NCBI GenBank assembly: GCA_001464165.1 | Contig: LNEX01000121.1 | Span: 1 to 9,078 of the forward strand | Reading direction: 5' to 3' | From: a bacterium Ga0077546 | Lineage (GTDB): Bacteria; Cyanobacteriota; Vampirovibrionia; Obscuribacterales; Obscuribacteraceae | DNA length: 9,078 bases | Shown: one piece after another, positions 1 through 6,419 of the stretch | How positions within the stretch are numbered: the stretch's first letter is position 1 | How the letters are laid out: every line of letters begins with the position of its first letter | Made by a program: the position numbers and the translations under genes | Notes under the pieces: model-generated | What the model was told of the DNA's origin: nothing | What the model saw: only the letters and a program-made list of their open reading frames with translations | The model's database searches: none

Positions 1-10
1 AAGGGCAAGA

Positions 11-679
11 ATGAGAGCGCTAGCAGAAGAAGTAAGAGAAGATCAAGCCGCAAGACAAAGAGAAGAACAAAGACAACCAGATGGGCAAAAACAAAAGCCA
101 AATCTAGACAAGATTGCACCGGTTCACATGACCTACGACAAGGCCTCAGAATCTTATATAACCGACGATGGTTACATTCTGCATGTCGGCCCCAAAATAG
201 AGCGTTTATCAGGCTATATGCTGCAAGATGAGCTTACCCGCATTGCCGAAGCGCAATCAAAGACTGACAAAAGCAGCCCAAGCCATTTCAGAAGCGCTAG
301 CAAAATCGACCCTTTGATAGACCTGCCTAACACAGCTCTAGACTACAGGGCGCTGGCCTCAGGTGTGCCGGTCAGAAGCCTCTATGGTAATGGCGGCAGT
401 GCTTGCAGTGAGATGTCGGTCTCGGTCGATGCTAGTGTAATCGGAATTGCCGCAGGTTCTCTCACCATCTACGACAAACAAAATGACGAATGTCGCCTCT
501 CGCAAACAGTGCAACAAGCTTGCAATATCACCGAACTGCTCGCACTCGACGTGCAGAACTCTTCAAGTGTGGAAGAAATGATGCAGAAGTCAGACACAGT
601 TGTGACTGCATCTGACTTCTGCGCAGAAACTATTGATTCGGTCAAAAAAGAAAAAGAGCGCCTGCGCCGTGAACAATAG
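11..679 (+). CDS. Hypothetical protein, charged N-terminus, possibly 5'-partial
   Basis: I do not recognise this 222-residue protein. Residues 1-35 are a highly charged Glu/Gln/Arg/Lys-rich stretch, likely helical or disordered. Residues 40-75 (Tyr-Asp-Lys then Asp-Asp-Gly-Tyr-Ile) look like the start of a folded part. The C-terminal half has four cysteines (132, 161, 171, 204), and the protein ends in a Lys/Glu/Arg-rich tail. There is no signal peptide or membrane segment. The ATG is preceded by AAGGG at 1-5 with a 5-nt gap, a workable ribosome site, but the frame is open to the left edge, so a longer protein starting outside the window is equally possible. The stop is followed 12 nt later by the ATG of the decayed gene at 692, which suggests they once formed an operon. 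Being a real gene is supported by its length and codon use; no function can be offered. Confidence 0.6.
   Translation: MRALAEEVREDQAARQREEQRQPDGQKQKPNLDKIAPVHMTYDKASESYITDDGYILHVGPKIERLSGYMLQDELTRIAEAQSKTDKSSPSHFRSASKIDPLIDLPNTALDYRALASGVPVRSLYGNGGSACSEMSVSVDASVIGIAAGSLTIYDKQNDECRLSQTVQQACNITELLALDVQNSSSVEEMMQKSDTVVTASDFCAETIDSVKKEKERLRREQ
583..622. repeat. Perfect 12-bp inverted repeat inside the first gene
   Basis: GCAGAAGTCAGA at 583-594 is exactly complementary to TCTGACTTCTGC at 611-622, with a 16-nt loop. It lies in the coding sequence about 60 nt before the stop codon and encodes part of residues 191-204. There is no U-tract after it, so it does not look like a standard intrinsic terminator. 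Confidence 0.7.
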
Positions 680-691
680 GAAATATCCACC

Positions 692-1085
692 ATGCCCATT
701 CTAGAAAGCGATCAGTATGACAATGATAAAGCACCAGAGCCGGCTGACAACACTCACTTGTTAGACGACAGCTTGAATTTCGTCAAAAAACTCCCCGGCG
801 AAGTGGCTGCAGGAGCTGAAGCGATTGCCGCAATCATACTTTTAAGAAGAAGGAGCCTTTGCCGCAGCTGAGAAAGAAATTGCTCCCCTAGCCAATTTAG
901 CTAGCGAGAGTGGCACCCTAAATTTTGCCAAAGGCACAGTTGAGACCATGCCAAAGTCAGCAGATCCACTTTTTTGGGTTTTGATCAGATTGGTTTCAGG
1001 AACGCACCAATGAAAGATATGACCGCCAAGATTCGCATGCAACAAGGTGGATAGTGAAGCACGCAAAGTGACGATCTCGCAATAA
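692..1085 (+). pseudogene. Frameshifted remnant of a plus-strand gene
   Basis: An ATG at 692, with AGGA at 678-681 upstream, opens a 59-codon frame that ends at TGA 869-871. The coding-like signal then moves to another frame from about 849: the peptide EGAFAAAEKEIAPLANLASE and following residues run on to a stop at 1011-1013. From about 976 the other two frames also look coding-like (for example GFDQIGFRNAPMKDM, or WFQERTNERYD), and a final piece ends at TAA 1083-1085. Successive open pieces in different frames, with no strong alternative gene on the other strand, fit a decayed gene with at least two indels. The first shift maps between 843 and 854, in the run CTTTTAAGAAGAAGG. I do not recognise the family. 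The start is 12 nt after the preceding stop, so it was probably translated from the same transcript. A sequencing error is the alternative for one shift, but less likely for several. Confidence 0.5.
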
Positions 1086-1129
1086 ACAATCTAACCAATC
1101 ATTCACACTGCTGTCCATGAACTTATGGG

Positions 1130-3472
1130 TTACCAGCGCTGCAACATTTGATTTTGGTAGATAGCCACGGGGCCACTGGCCCATACTTCACGGGCTACTA
1201 TGGCACCGTAGAAATTGACATGTCCTTCCATCTCGACTCTAGCATTAGGCGCATAAATCACACCATTGAACCAGGTTTTATCATCAAGCCGGATAGTACC
1301 TGTGCCGCCGTACCATAGCTCAAAGCGATTGGAGCTACCTAACCACATAGGCATGTCACGAACAGCATTGATGAAAGCTATGTCTTTGGCATGAAAAACT
1401 ATTCCGCTGGAGTTCGCATCAATAAATATTTTCGTTGCGCCAGTGGCTGGCAAAATTAAGCTGCTGGTATTGATCCTGACAGCACTGTAACTACCCGGTT
1501 CCAACACTCGGTCACCGATAACAGTGCCAAGAGGTGACAGCGCCGACGGAACCACCACAGCCTTAAAGGGCAGTGCCTGCACCGGTGGCAATACACCTTT
1601 AGTACTAGGAAAAGAAAACATACCGCCCGTTCCAGCACCAACACCTCGAGCAGCATCCGCTAAACGATTGACTGCGGCCATGTGGATGTTGAGTGAATCA
1701 GTATTAGTGACTACAAATTGCAATTTTCGTGGTGAGTCAGATTGAGCACTAGAGGGCAAGGCTGTTGTTGAATGAATAGTTTGAGCACTTTCCAGTTGGC
1801 CAAACGAAGCCGCAAAACAGTTATTTGGCATACCACCAGGCATAAAATTTGGCGATACTAATCGAGCACCATTCTCAAGTATCAAAGAATGAGAGGCTAA
1901 AGCCGCATAGTTAAAAGTGTAATTGTCAGCCACTAGGGCTGGTGCGGGAAAAGTGGCACTGCCTGGCTGAGCTTCGAGGGGAGGCAAATCAGCAATGACG
2001 TTATCTTGAGCCTGCTTACGGTTATCATCCTCTCTAATTTTTGCAAAATAGACATTAGCTGCTTGACTAGCCCGCTTGTGCTCTTCCTGGTCACCAATTG
2101 CTTTCCAGAGATCGGCCACAGCCAAATAATTTCCCATGGCCTGATATTTTGCGGCATCACCAGGCAACAGTGATTGTGCTTGCCTCGCATATTGTTTTGC
2201 TGCCTTCTTATCATCAATCAAAACATTGAGCTGAGCAAGAAATATTGCATCCTCCACTGACTTAGCTTGGGATTGAGATTGCGACAATCCATTAAACTGT
2301 TCAGCTCGACGCACAAGGGCCTGAGCAGTAGATTTATCGCCAATGGCAATATCTGCTTCAACTGCCAACTTATAATAACGTCGACGCTGAATAGAAGGAG
2401 TTGTCGTCACCGTACAACCGATAGAGCGCTTACAAGAAGAATGTTCTTGTATTTTGATAGCATCAGAAGCCAGCACTGCAAGTTTCGGCCAAGCTTTATT
2501 CTTGACACAAAGATCAAGCAACTGCTCAACAGCTTGCCGCGTTCTAGGGCTATAGGGCTCTAATTGCCTTGCACGAAGATAAGTGGGGTACACCTGCTGC
2601 AAACTATTGAACCTTTGATTTGCTGACCACAAAGTCTGGCTATCTGGCTTAGTATTCTCAGCCTTGAGCTTATTAGCTTCATTTACTTTGCCCTGCTTCA
2701 ATAAAGTCTCAGCCAAGTAGTGACGAATGCGCCGACAGCGTTGCCAATCTCCATAGAGTTCTTGAATCGCCAAAGCGGCGCGATAGTCAGCTACAGCCGT
2801 CGCTTCATCAGAGTCTCTTTCAACGTCGGCCATTTGTTCTAACAAGAGAGCAATGCGATAGTGATCTGAGGGGTAATATTTACGGCTGCTATCAAGCAAA
2901 CGCTTCAATATTTTAATCGCCATTGGCGACTTTCCTTGCCGCTCAAGATAACTAGCTTCAGAAGCAACCACCTCTTCGGCAGTACTGGCAGGATAGCTAT
3001 CAAATTCAAGAGGTCTTGGATCATGATTAGTAATTTGATCTAGGACAGCAAATGCCTGTTCAAATTTCTCTTGGCGACAATAGAGCTGGAACAATTGGGA
3101 CTGTTGCCGATCAGTAACGATACTTACCGCTCCAAATAGACCTTTATGCTTCTCTATTGCCAACTTCTGTAGCATCTCAGCGTCGTTAAAATGTCCGTCT
3201 TGCGCCAATCGTAAGGTAAGAGACAAGAGCCGGTGAGCAACACGATAATCTACCTCACCACTAGACTTAGTCTGACGCCCAATGGCAGTCTTGGCATCAG
3301 CAATTGCCGATTGCCATTGCCCAGTCGCTGCCTCAGTATTAGCGCGCCCAAGTAGAGCCTCTACTTCTGTTTCGATGCGCTCACTATCAGGAATTGGTGC
3401 AGCAACTGTCGGCAGTATTAAACCTAACGATAATGCAATCAAGATAGAACAAAATAATGGCCTCGCGCTCAA
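1130..3472 (-). CDS. Exported TPR protein with C-terminal surface-type beta-domain
   Basis: A 780-residue protein. Residues 1-25 are a Sec-type signal peptide (short basic start, hydrophobic Leu/Ile core, cleavage probably near Val-Ala-Ala 23-25). Residues about 35-480 are helical and contain TPR-like repeats, for example around 43-64, 80-108, 125-146, 228-265 and 450-478, a scaffold for protein-protein contacts. A linker rich in Ser/Ala/Pro/Gly (about 490-640) leads to a C-terminal module (about 650-775) with the pattern FNGVIYAPNARVEMEG then NFYGAIVAREVWASG. This resembles the beta-strand-rich YAPNA/GAIVA modules seen in PilX-like and other surface proteins. The start is TTG, overlapping the upstream stop as TTGA, so translation is probably coupled to the threonine-rich gene. 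The ribosome site is weak, as expected for coupling. The role is inferred: an envelope or surface scaffold. No enzyme motif is seen. Confidence 0.8.
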   Translation of the reverse strand: MSARPLFCSILIALSLGLILPTVAAPIPDSERIETEVEALLGRANTEAATGQWQSAIADAKTAIGRQTKSSGEVDYRVAHRLLSLTLRLAQDGHFNDAEMLQKLAIEKHKGLFGAVSIVTDRQQSQLFQLYCRQEKFEQAFAVLDQITNHDPRPLEFDSYPASTAEEVVASEASYLERQGKSPMAIKILKRLLDSSRKYYPSDHYRIALLLEQMADVERDSDEATAVADYRAALAIQELYGDWQRCRRIRHYLAETLLKQGKVNEANKLKAENTKPDSQTLWSANQRFNSLQQVYPTYLRARQLEPYSPRTRQAVEQLLDLCVKNKAWPKLAVLASDAIKIQEHSSCKRSIGCTVTTTPSIQRRRYYKLAVEADIAIGDKSTAQALVRRAEQFNGLSQSQSQAKSVEDAIFLAQLNVLIDDKKAAKQYARQAQSLLPGDAAKYQAMGNYLAVADLWKAIGDQEEHKRASQAANVYFAKIREDDNRKQAQDNVIADLPPLEAQPGSATFPAPALVADNYTFNYAALASHSLILENGARLVSPNFMPGGMPNNCFAASFGQLESAQTIHSTTALPSSAQSDSPRKLQFVVTNTDSLNIHMAAVNRLADAARGVGAGTGGMFSFPSTKGVLPPVQALPFKAVVVPSALSPLGTVIGDRVLEPGSYSAVRINTSSLILPATGATKIFIDANSSGIVFHAKDIAFINAVRDMPMWLGSSNRFELWYGGTGTIRLDDKTWFNGVIYAPNARVEMEGHVNFYGAIVAREVWASGPVAIYQNQMLQRW

Positions 3473-3999
3473 GGCTGGCCCACAACTTTGTTCAGCGAAT
3501 TGACACCAGTGTGCATGAGCTTATTTGGATGTTTGGCTTCATAGCGCTTTGCCTGCCGCCAGATTTCTTTGCCAATCTTGGCCTTAACCGACTGCTTCTT
3601 AGGCTCCGCAATATTGACGCCAGGTGGCACTGCCGCTGGCAAACTTGTAGTTAGCTGATTGATATCACCAATAGCTGTGTTTGTATTTGTCGTTGTATTT
3701 GTCGTTGTCGCAGTAGTCTTAGACTTAGAAAACACATTCTGCAAGGCATTCTTGAGCGAATTAGCTCTAGTTGTTGTGGTAGTAGCAGTATTAGTCGAGG
3801 TGGTTGTTGTTGTCGTAATAGAGGCAGCACCAGTAGCATTAACGCTTCTAATTTGCGAATTGATTAGATTAGCGGCAGAGCCCTTGATACCAATTTTTCC
3901 GCCATATTTGTTAATAGCATTTTCAATGTCGTTAGCAAGCGCCGACTGAGTGCAAACTAAAGTAATTGCCGCTGGAATCAAACAGAAGCGACGTTTCAT
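3469..3999 (-). CDS. Secreted threonine-rich low-complexity protein
   Basis: A 176-residue protein starting at the ATG that follows a strong GGAGG site. A longer frame from a TTG at 4041 exists but would bury the signal peptide, so I reject it. Residues 1-22 form a clear Sec signal peptide (Met-Lys-Arg-Arg, hydrophobic core, cleavage after Ala-Leu-Ala). Residues 61-77 and 95-109 are almost pure Thr/Asn/Ala, separated by a short Lys/Asn/Phe segment. The C-terminal 45 residues are basic and probably helical (Lys-Gln-Ser-Val-Lys-Ala-Lys). Thr-rich tracts of this kind are typical of extended, often glycosylated, surface linkers; that is inference. It is the first gene of an operon with the TPR protein, so the two products may work together at the surface. 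The family is not recognised. Confidence 0.75.
   Translation of the reverse strand: MKRRFCLIPAAITLVCTQSALANDIENAINKYGGKIGIKGSAANLINSQIRSVNATGAASITTTTTTSTNTATTTTTRANSLKNALQNVFSKSKTTATTTNTTTNTNTAIGDINQLTTSLPAAVPPGVNIAEPKKQSVKAKIGKEIWRQAKRYEAKHPNKLMHTGVNSLNKVVGQP
3681..3710. repeat. 12-bp tandem repeat in the Thr-rich coding tract
   Basis: TTGTATTTGTCG occurs twice head to tail (3681-3692, 3693-3704), followed by a half unit TTGTCG (3705-3710). Read on the minus strand it encodes Thr-Thr-Asn-Thr units. The 12-nt period keeps frame, so copy-number changes would lengthen or shorten the Thr tract without a frameshift. Confidence 0.8.
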
Positions 4000-4007
4000 A
4001 AAGACGA

Positions 4008-4012
4008 CCTCC
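4008..4012 (-). promoter_or_regulatory. Ribosome binding site of the Thr-rich gene
   Basis: GGAGG on the minus strand, 8 nt before the ATG at 3999. It is the strongest Shine-Dalgarno match in this part of the window and fixes the start at the residue that begins the signal peptide. Confidence 0.8.
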
Positions 4013-4070
4013 AAATACCTAGCTAAATCTAGACTGCTCAAAAAGAAAATGCCTAATTTTGGATAATTTA

Positions 4071-4088
4071 CCCTTTTAGGGCACGTGC
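4071..4088. promoter_or_regulatory. Adjacent palindromes between divergent genes, possible operator
   Basis: CCCT-TTT-AGGG (4071-4081) abuts the perfect 8-bp palindrome GCACGTGC (4081-4088). They lie in the 127-bp gap between the divergent Thr-rich/TPR operon and the FecR-like gene, where a shared regulator would be expected to bind. No convincing -35/-10 pair could be assigned for either direction. Operator function is inference from position and symmetry. Confidence 0.3.
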
Positions 4089-4126
4089 TAACATGGCCAA
4101 ATCATAGATTATATGGGTTTTGAGGC

Positions 4127-5086
4127 ATGGTTCAAGGGCATCGCACTACTAAACAACAAGTTAGTTGGCTCCTCGCCTGCGCCGCATTGACCTTTTGCGC
4201 CTTTTCCGCTTCAGAGCCAGCTGCGTTTGCCCAAGCATCATTAGATGGACCATTTGAAGGTCCGATGCTTGATGAAGGCCCGATTTTAGATCGCTTGCCG
4301 GTAATTCCACCAGCACCGCCACCGGTAACACCCCAGCCAGCAGCTCCTCCGCCCCCTCTGGCATTTCCCAGCGCTGCACCGGGGGTATTCAGACCGCCAA
4401 TTGTAGTGCCCACAGACGTTACCAGCCCTCAAGTATCAGGAGTGTCGTTCAATCCTGCTGCCAACGCGGCCTTAAATGGCATACAAAAGCTGCAAGAACA
4501 GTCCTTTCCCCGAGAGAATCCTAAGGCGGATGATCCCGATGGCATACTGGTAAAATGGCTGCCAGACACAATTTATACAAAACTGCAGAACAACATAGTC
4601 AAACTAACTTCTGGTCAAATACTAATTTCAATCAAAAGCCCAGCCCGTCCGGCAAGCTTGCTTACGGCATTCGGCACCATTGCCTTAACTGCTAACGCCG
4701 ACATTCTAGCGAGCTTTGAAAATGGCATCTTGCGTCTGAAAAACATGGACGGAGTTGGCCTTAAGGTCAAAGTAAAGCTCGCTAGCGGTCACTTTGCCGG
4801 GCAAAAACCAATCATAGATTCAGTTGCCCCTGGTTATGAATTTACAGCCAGCGATCACGTGCTCACACGCTCAGAACTTAGACCTAAAGACGGTATCGCT
4901 CGGCGTTTTATTAAAGTACTTGAACAAGGTCAACTAGCAATTGCCGAATTTTCACCAGCTAGCGCCATCACCAGTAGTGCTTTGCTCGTAGACCTCCGGC
5001 AAAGTGTCAACGGTGTAAAAGAACGGCGAATAATTTCAGACATGTCTTATAGAGAACAAAGCCGACGACAATACCAGATTGGCTGA
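4127..5086 (+). CDS. Exported proline-rich protein with FecR-like domain
   Basis: A 319-residue protein. Residues 1-35 make a Sec signal peptide (Lys at 9, hydrophobic core 12-27, likely cleavage at Ala-Phe-Ala 33-35). Residues 40-100 are proline-rich (PPAPPPVTPQPAAPPPP), an extended spacer. Residues about 140-245 resemble a FecR-type beta domain: Val-Lys-Leu-Thr-Ser-Gly-Gln, then Phe-Gly-Thr-Ile-Ala-Leu-Thr-Ala, then Phe-Glu-Asn-Gly-Ile-Leu-Arg, and later Ala-Pro-Gly-Tyr-Glu. There is no transmembrane segment after the signal, so it is not a classic FecR anti-sigma protein with a cytoplasmic arm, and no sigma-factor or TonB-receptor gene lies beside it. A free periplasmic or surface protein is more likely. 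The ATG has only a weak ribosome site (GGG, 9 nt upstream); the start is chosen because it gives a complete signal peptide. It is divergent from the Thr-rich/TPR operon. Confidence 0.7.
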   Translation: MVQGHRTTKQQVSWLLACAALTFCAFSASEPAAFAQASLDGPFEGPMLDEGPILDRLPVIPPAPPPVTPQPAAPPPPLAFPSAAPGVFRPPIVVPTDVTSPQVSGVSFNPAANAALNGIQKLQEQSFPRENPKADDPDGILVKWLPDTIYTKLQNNIVKLTSGQILISIKSPARPASLLTAFGTIALTANADILASFENGILRLKNMDGVGLKVKVKLASGHFAGQKPIIDSVAPGYEFTASDHVLTRSELRPKDGIARRFIKVLEQGQLAIAEFSPASAITSSALLVDLRQSVNGVKERRIISDMSYREQSRRQYQIG

Positions 5087-5111
5087 CAGCGGCAAACAAA
5101 GTTTATGAGTT

Positions 5112-5141
5112 CCAAATAGGTTCTATTGCCAAATAGGTTCT
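5112..5141. repeat. 13-bp direct repeat spanning the serpin stop codon
   Basis: CCAAATAGGTTCT occurs at 5112-5124 and again at 5129-5141, separated by ATTG (17-nt period). The downstream copy (minus strand) encodes the serpin's last residues, and the stop codon lies across the repeat junction. It looks like a recent short tandem duplication. Confidence 0.85.
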
Positions 5142-6151
5142 TCAACGATGCCGTAGAAGAGCACCATGCCGCTTAGGTCATCTTGAATTACAAAAACGAA
5201 AGGGCGATCAAGTATCAGCTCAAAAGTTTCTACTTTAGTGGGCGCAATAGAGCCACACATCATCATAATAGCGGTTGCAGCTGCGGCTTCAGTACCCTGT
5301 TCATCAACTTTGATAAATGCCTTTTGAATAGCCTTACTGATATAGCAATCACCGCTCTCAGTTAAGTTCTGAAACTCGGCAACCCCTAGCTCTAACAAAC
5401 CGCCCAAGCCGAGCTGCTCCAAAGCTGTATTCAAGCCATGAGAAGATGACATCTCAAACTTAGGCAAGGCGACCAAGCCTGGCATCTCCTCAAACTGCGC
5501 GAACAACTGCTCAAAGTGCATTTCAATATAGCTAACAACTTTAGCCGTACTCGAATCTTCATGAGGAAGAAACAGATACATATTCGCTCGGCCGCCCTTG
5601 TATGGCAAGACAGCGGCTTCAAAACAATCGGTCTTGAGATGACGAAATACATTATCTTGATGCATAAACTGGCAGATCATTGTTGTCCCGCTCGCCAAGC
5701 TAAAAATCCAGTCCTCTGTGCGCTCAGCTTTAAACGGTTCAGACCAAAGACCTTTAAAATAAACGGCATTGATAAGGATCAAAAGGAAATCAGGATCAAT
5801 GTCCGAAATAATTTGCGGTATCAGTCCTTTAGTCTGACTAGAAACCCAGGAATTTATGGTACTGACACTGGTTGAATCAAGAGGATCAATACTTGCCACC
5901 AGGCAACCATACTTGCGCATTGCCAGCTCAACAAAGCCAGGCTTAAGGACAACATCTTTGGTCACCCATAGTGCATTAGCAATCCATAGCTCAACCTGTT
6001 GGTTCAAGCTACTAAGTTCTCTGCACATTGCGGCTGCTAGCTCTGCCCCATCAGCATTGCCAAGCACAGGACCAAGGCACTGTTTAAGAGCATTAAGACT
6101 AGCGCCAGATGCACCATTAGATAAAAGGTGCAAGGCTAAGAAAAAACTCAA
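5123..6151 (-). CDS. Serpin (serine protease inhibitor), N-terminally short
   Basis: A clear serpin-fold protein. Residues 98-115 (INSWVSSQTKGLI), 128-140 (NAVYFKGLWSEPF), 227-249 (LPKFEMSSSHGLN) and 271-293 match conserved serpin blocks, and 312-322 fits the family signature (LILDRPFVFVI). The reactive-loop hinge EQGTEAAAAT at 284-293 matches the inhibitory consensus, so it should be able to trap a protease. The loop then reads AIMMMCGSIAP; P1 is probably near Met/Cys/Gly but cannot be fixed by eye. The only start in frame is TTG at 6151, inside the conserved SPLS motif. Fifteen further in-frame codons upstream (ending Gly-Glu-Asn-Val-Ile-Ala-Ser-Pro) also match serpins but reach a stop at 6197-6199. 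The first helix of the fold is absent, leaving about 342 residues instead of the usual 370-400. No signal peptide remains. It may be a 5'-truncated gene or start by reinitiation after the small upstream gene. Confidence 0.85.
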   Translation of the reverse strand: MSFFLALHLLSNGASGASLNALKQCLGPVLGNADGAELAAAMCRELSSLNQQVELWIANALWVTKDVVLKPGFVELAMRKYGCLVASIDPLDSTSVSTINSWVSSQTKGLIPQIISDIDPDFLLILINAVYFKGLWSEPFKAERTEDWIFSLASGTTMICQFMHQDNVFRHLKTDCFEAAVLPYKGGRANMYLFLPHEDSSTAKVVSYIEMHFEQLFAQFEEMPGLVALPKFEMSSSHGLNTALEQLGLGGLLELGVAEFQNLTESGDCYISKAIQKAFIKVDEQGTEAAAATAIMMMCGSIAPTKVETFELILDRPFVFVIQDDLSGMVLFYGIVEEPIWQ

Positions 6152-6159
6152 AGGGGACG

Positions 6160-6363
6160 CTATGACATTTTCACCAGCTCTACATCCCGCCTTGCCTCAC
6201 CGAGATTGGGAAGACAATCGAAGATTTCTTGATAACTTCCATCATCAAAATGAATAACCCTAGAAGTAATCTCACCTTCAAGAAACAGCATGCCAAACAT
6301 TGGATTGTCGGGAAAAGTCAGCTTCTTAACGACCGCCGTGCTCTCTGTTGGCAAAATGTCCAT
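6160..6363 (-). CDS. Small hypothetical protein (67 residues)
   Basis: An acidic 67-residue protein, starting MDILPTESTAVVKKLTF and containing VIHFDDGSYQEIFDCL. The start is the ATG at 6363, because AAGGAG sits 6 nt before it; a TTG two codons upstream would touch that site and is rejected. No signal peptide, membrane helix or known motif is seen. Its stop lies 8 nt before the serpin TTG, and its last 12 or so codons overlap, in another frame, serpin-like coding sequence, so the two genes are probably on one transcript. It does not resemble the missing serpin N-terminus. It could be an independent small gene, or sequence brought in by the rearrangement that removed the serpin 5' end. Confidence 0.55.
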   Translation of the reverse strand: MDILPTESTAVVKKLTFPDNPMFGMLFLEGEITSRVIHFDDGSYQEIFDCLPNLGEARRDVELVKMS

Positions 6364-6369
6364 GTCCAA

Positions 6370-6375
6370 CTCCTT
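6370..6375 (-). promoter_or_regulatory. Ribosome binding site of the 67-residue gene
   Basis: AAGGAG on the minus strand with a 6-nt spacer to the ATG at 6363. The near-ideal match is the main support for this small gene and decides its start. Confidence 0.7.
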
Positions 6376-6384
6376 AAAGATCGC

Positions 6385-6394
6385 ATGCTAGCAT
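6385..6394. promoter_or_regulatory. 10-bp palindrome in divergent gap
   Basis: ATGCTAGCAT is a perfect palindrome in the 56-bp gap between the 67-residue/serpin pair and the dipeptidase gene. It could be an operator half-site cluster or a chance palindrome built on the common GCTAGC word. Function is unproven. Confidence 0.25.
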
Positions 6395-6419
6395 TACCCA
6401 AGATTAGGAAGTCTAGCAG

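Noticed and set aside
1114..1128. CCAT/ATGG symmetry next to the TPR gene stop as terminator
   Set aside because: A 4-bp stem with no U-tract.
842..1184. Minus-strand open frames opposite the decayed gene
   Set aside because: No ribosome site, no family-like sequence, and coding-like peptides lie on the plus strand.
1456..2563. Several 60-100 codon open frames on both strands inside the TPR gene
   Set aside because: Shadows of a long frame with a signal peptide and recognisable modules.
3659..3949. Plus-strand Val-rich open frame with apparent membrane segments
   Set aside because: It is the antisense reading of the Thr codon runs; the minus strand has a strong ribosome site and signal peptide.
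4132..4413. Minus-strand Gly/Ala-rich frames
   Set aside because: Antisense of the proline-rich spacer in the FecR-like gene.
6149..6180. Programmed -1 frameshift joining the 67-residue gene to the serpin
   Set aside because: The frames are in the right relation, but there is no standard slippery heptamer and the upstream peptide does not resemble a serpin N-terminus.
5516..6257. Plus-strand open frames of 119 and 133 codons
   Set aside because: They lie antisense to an unmistakable serpin and show no motif of their own.
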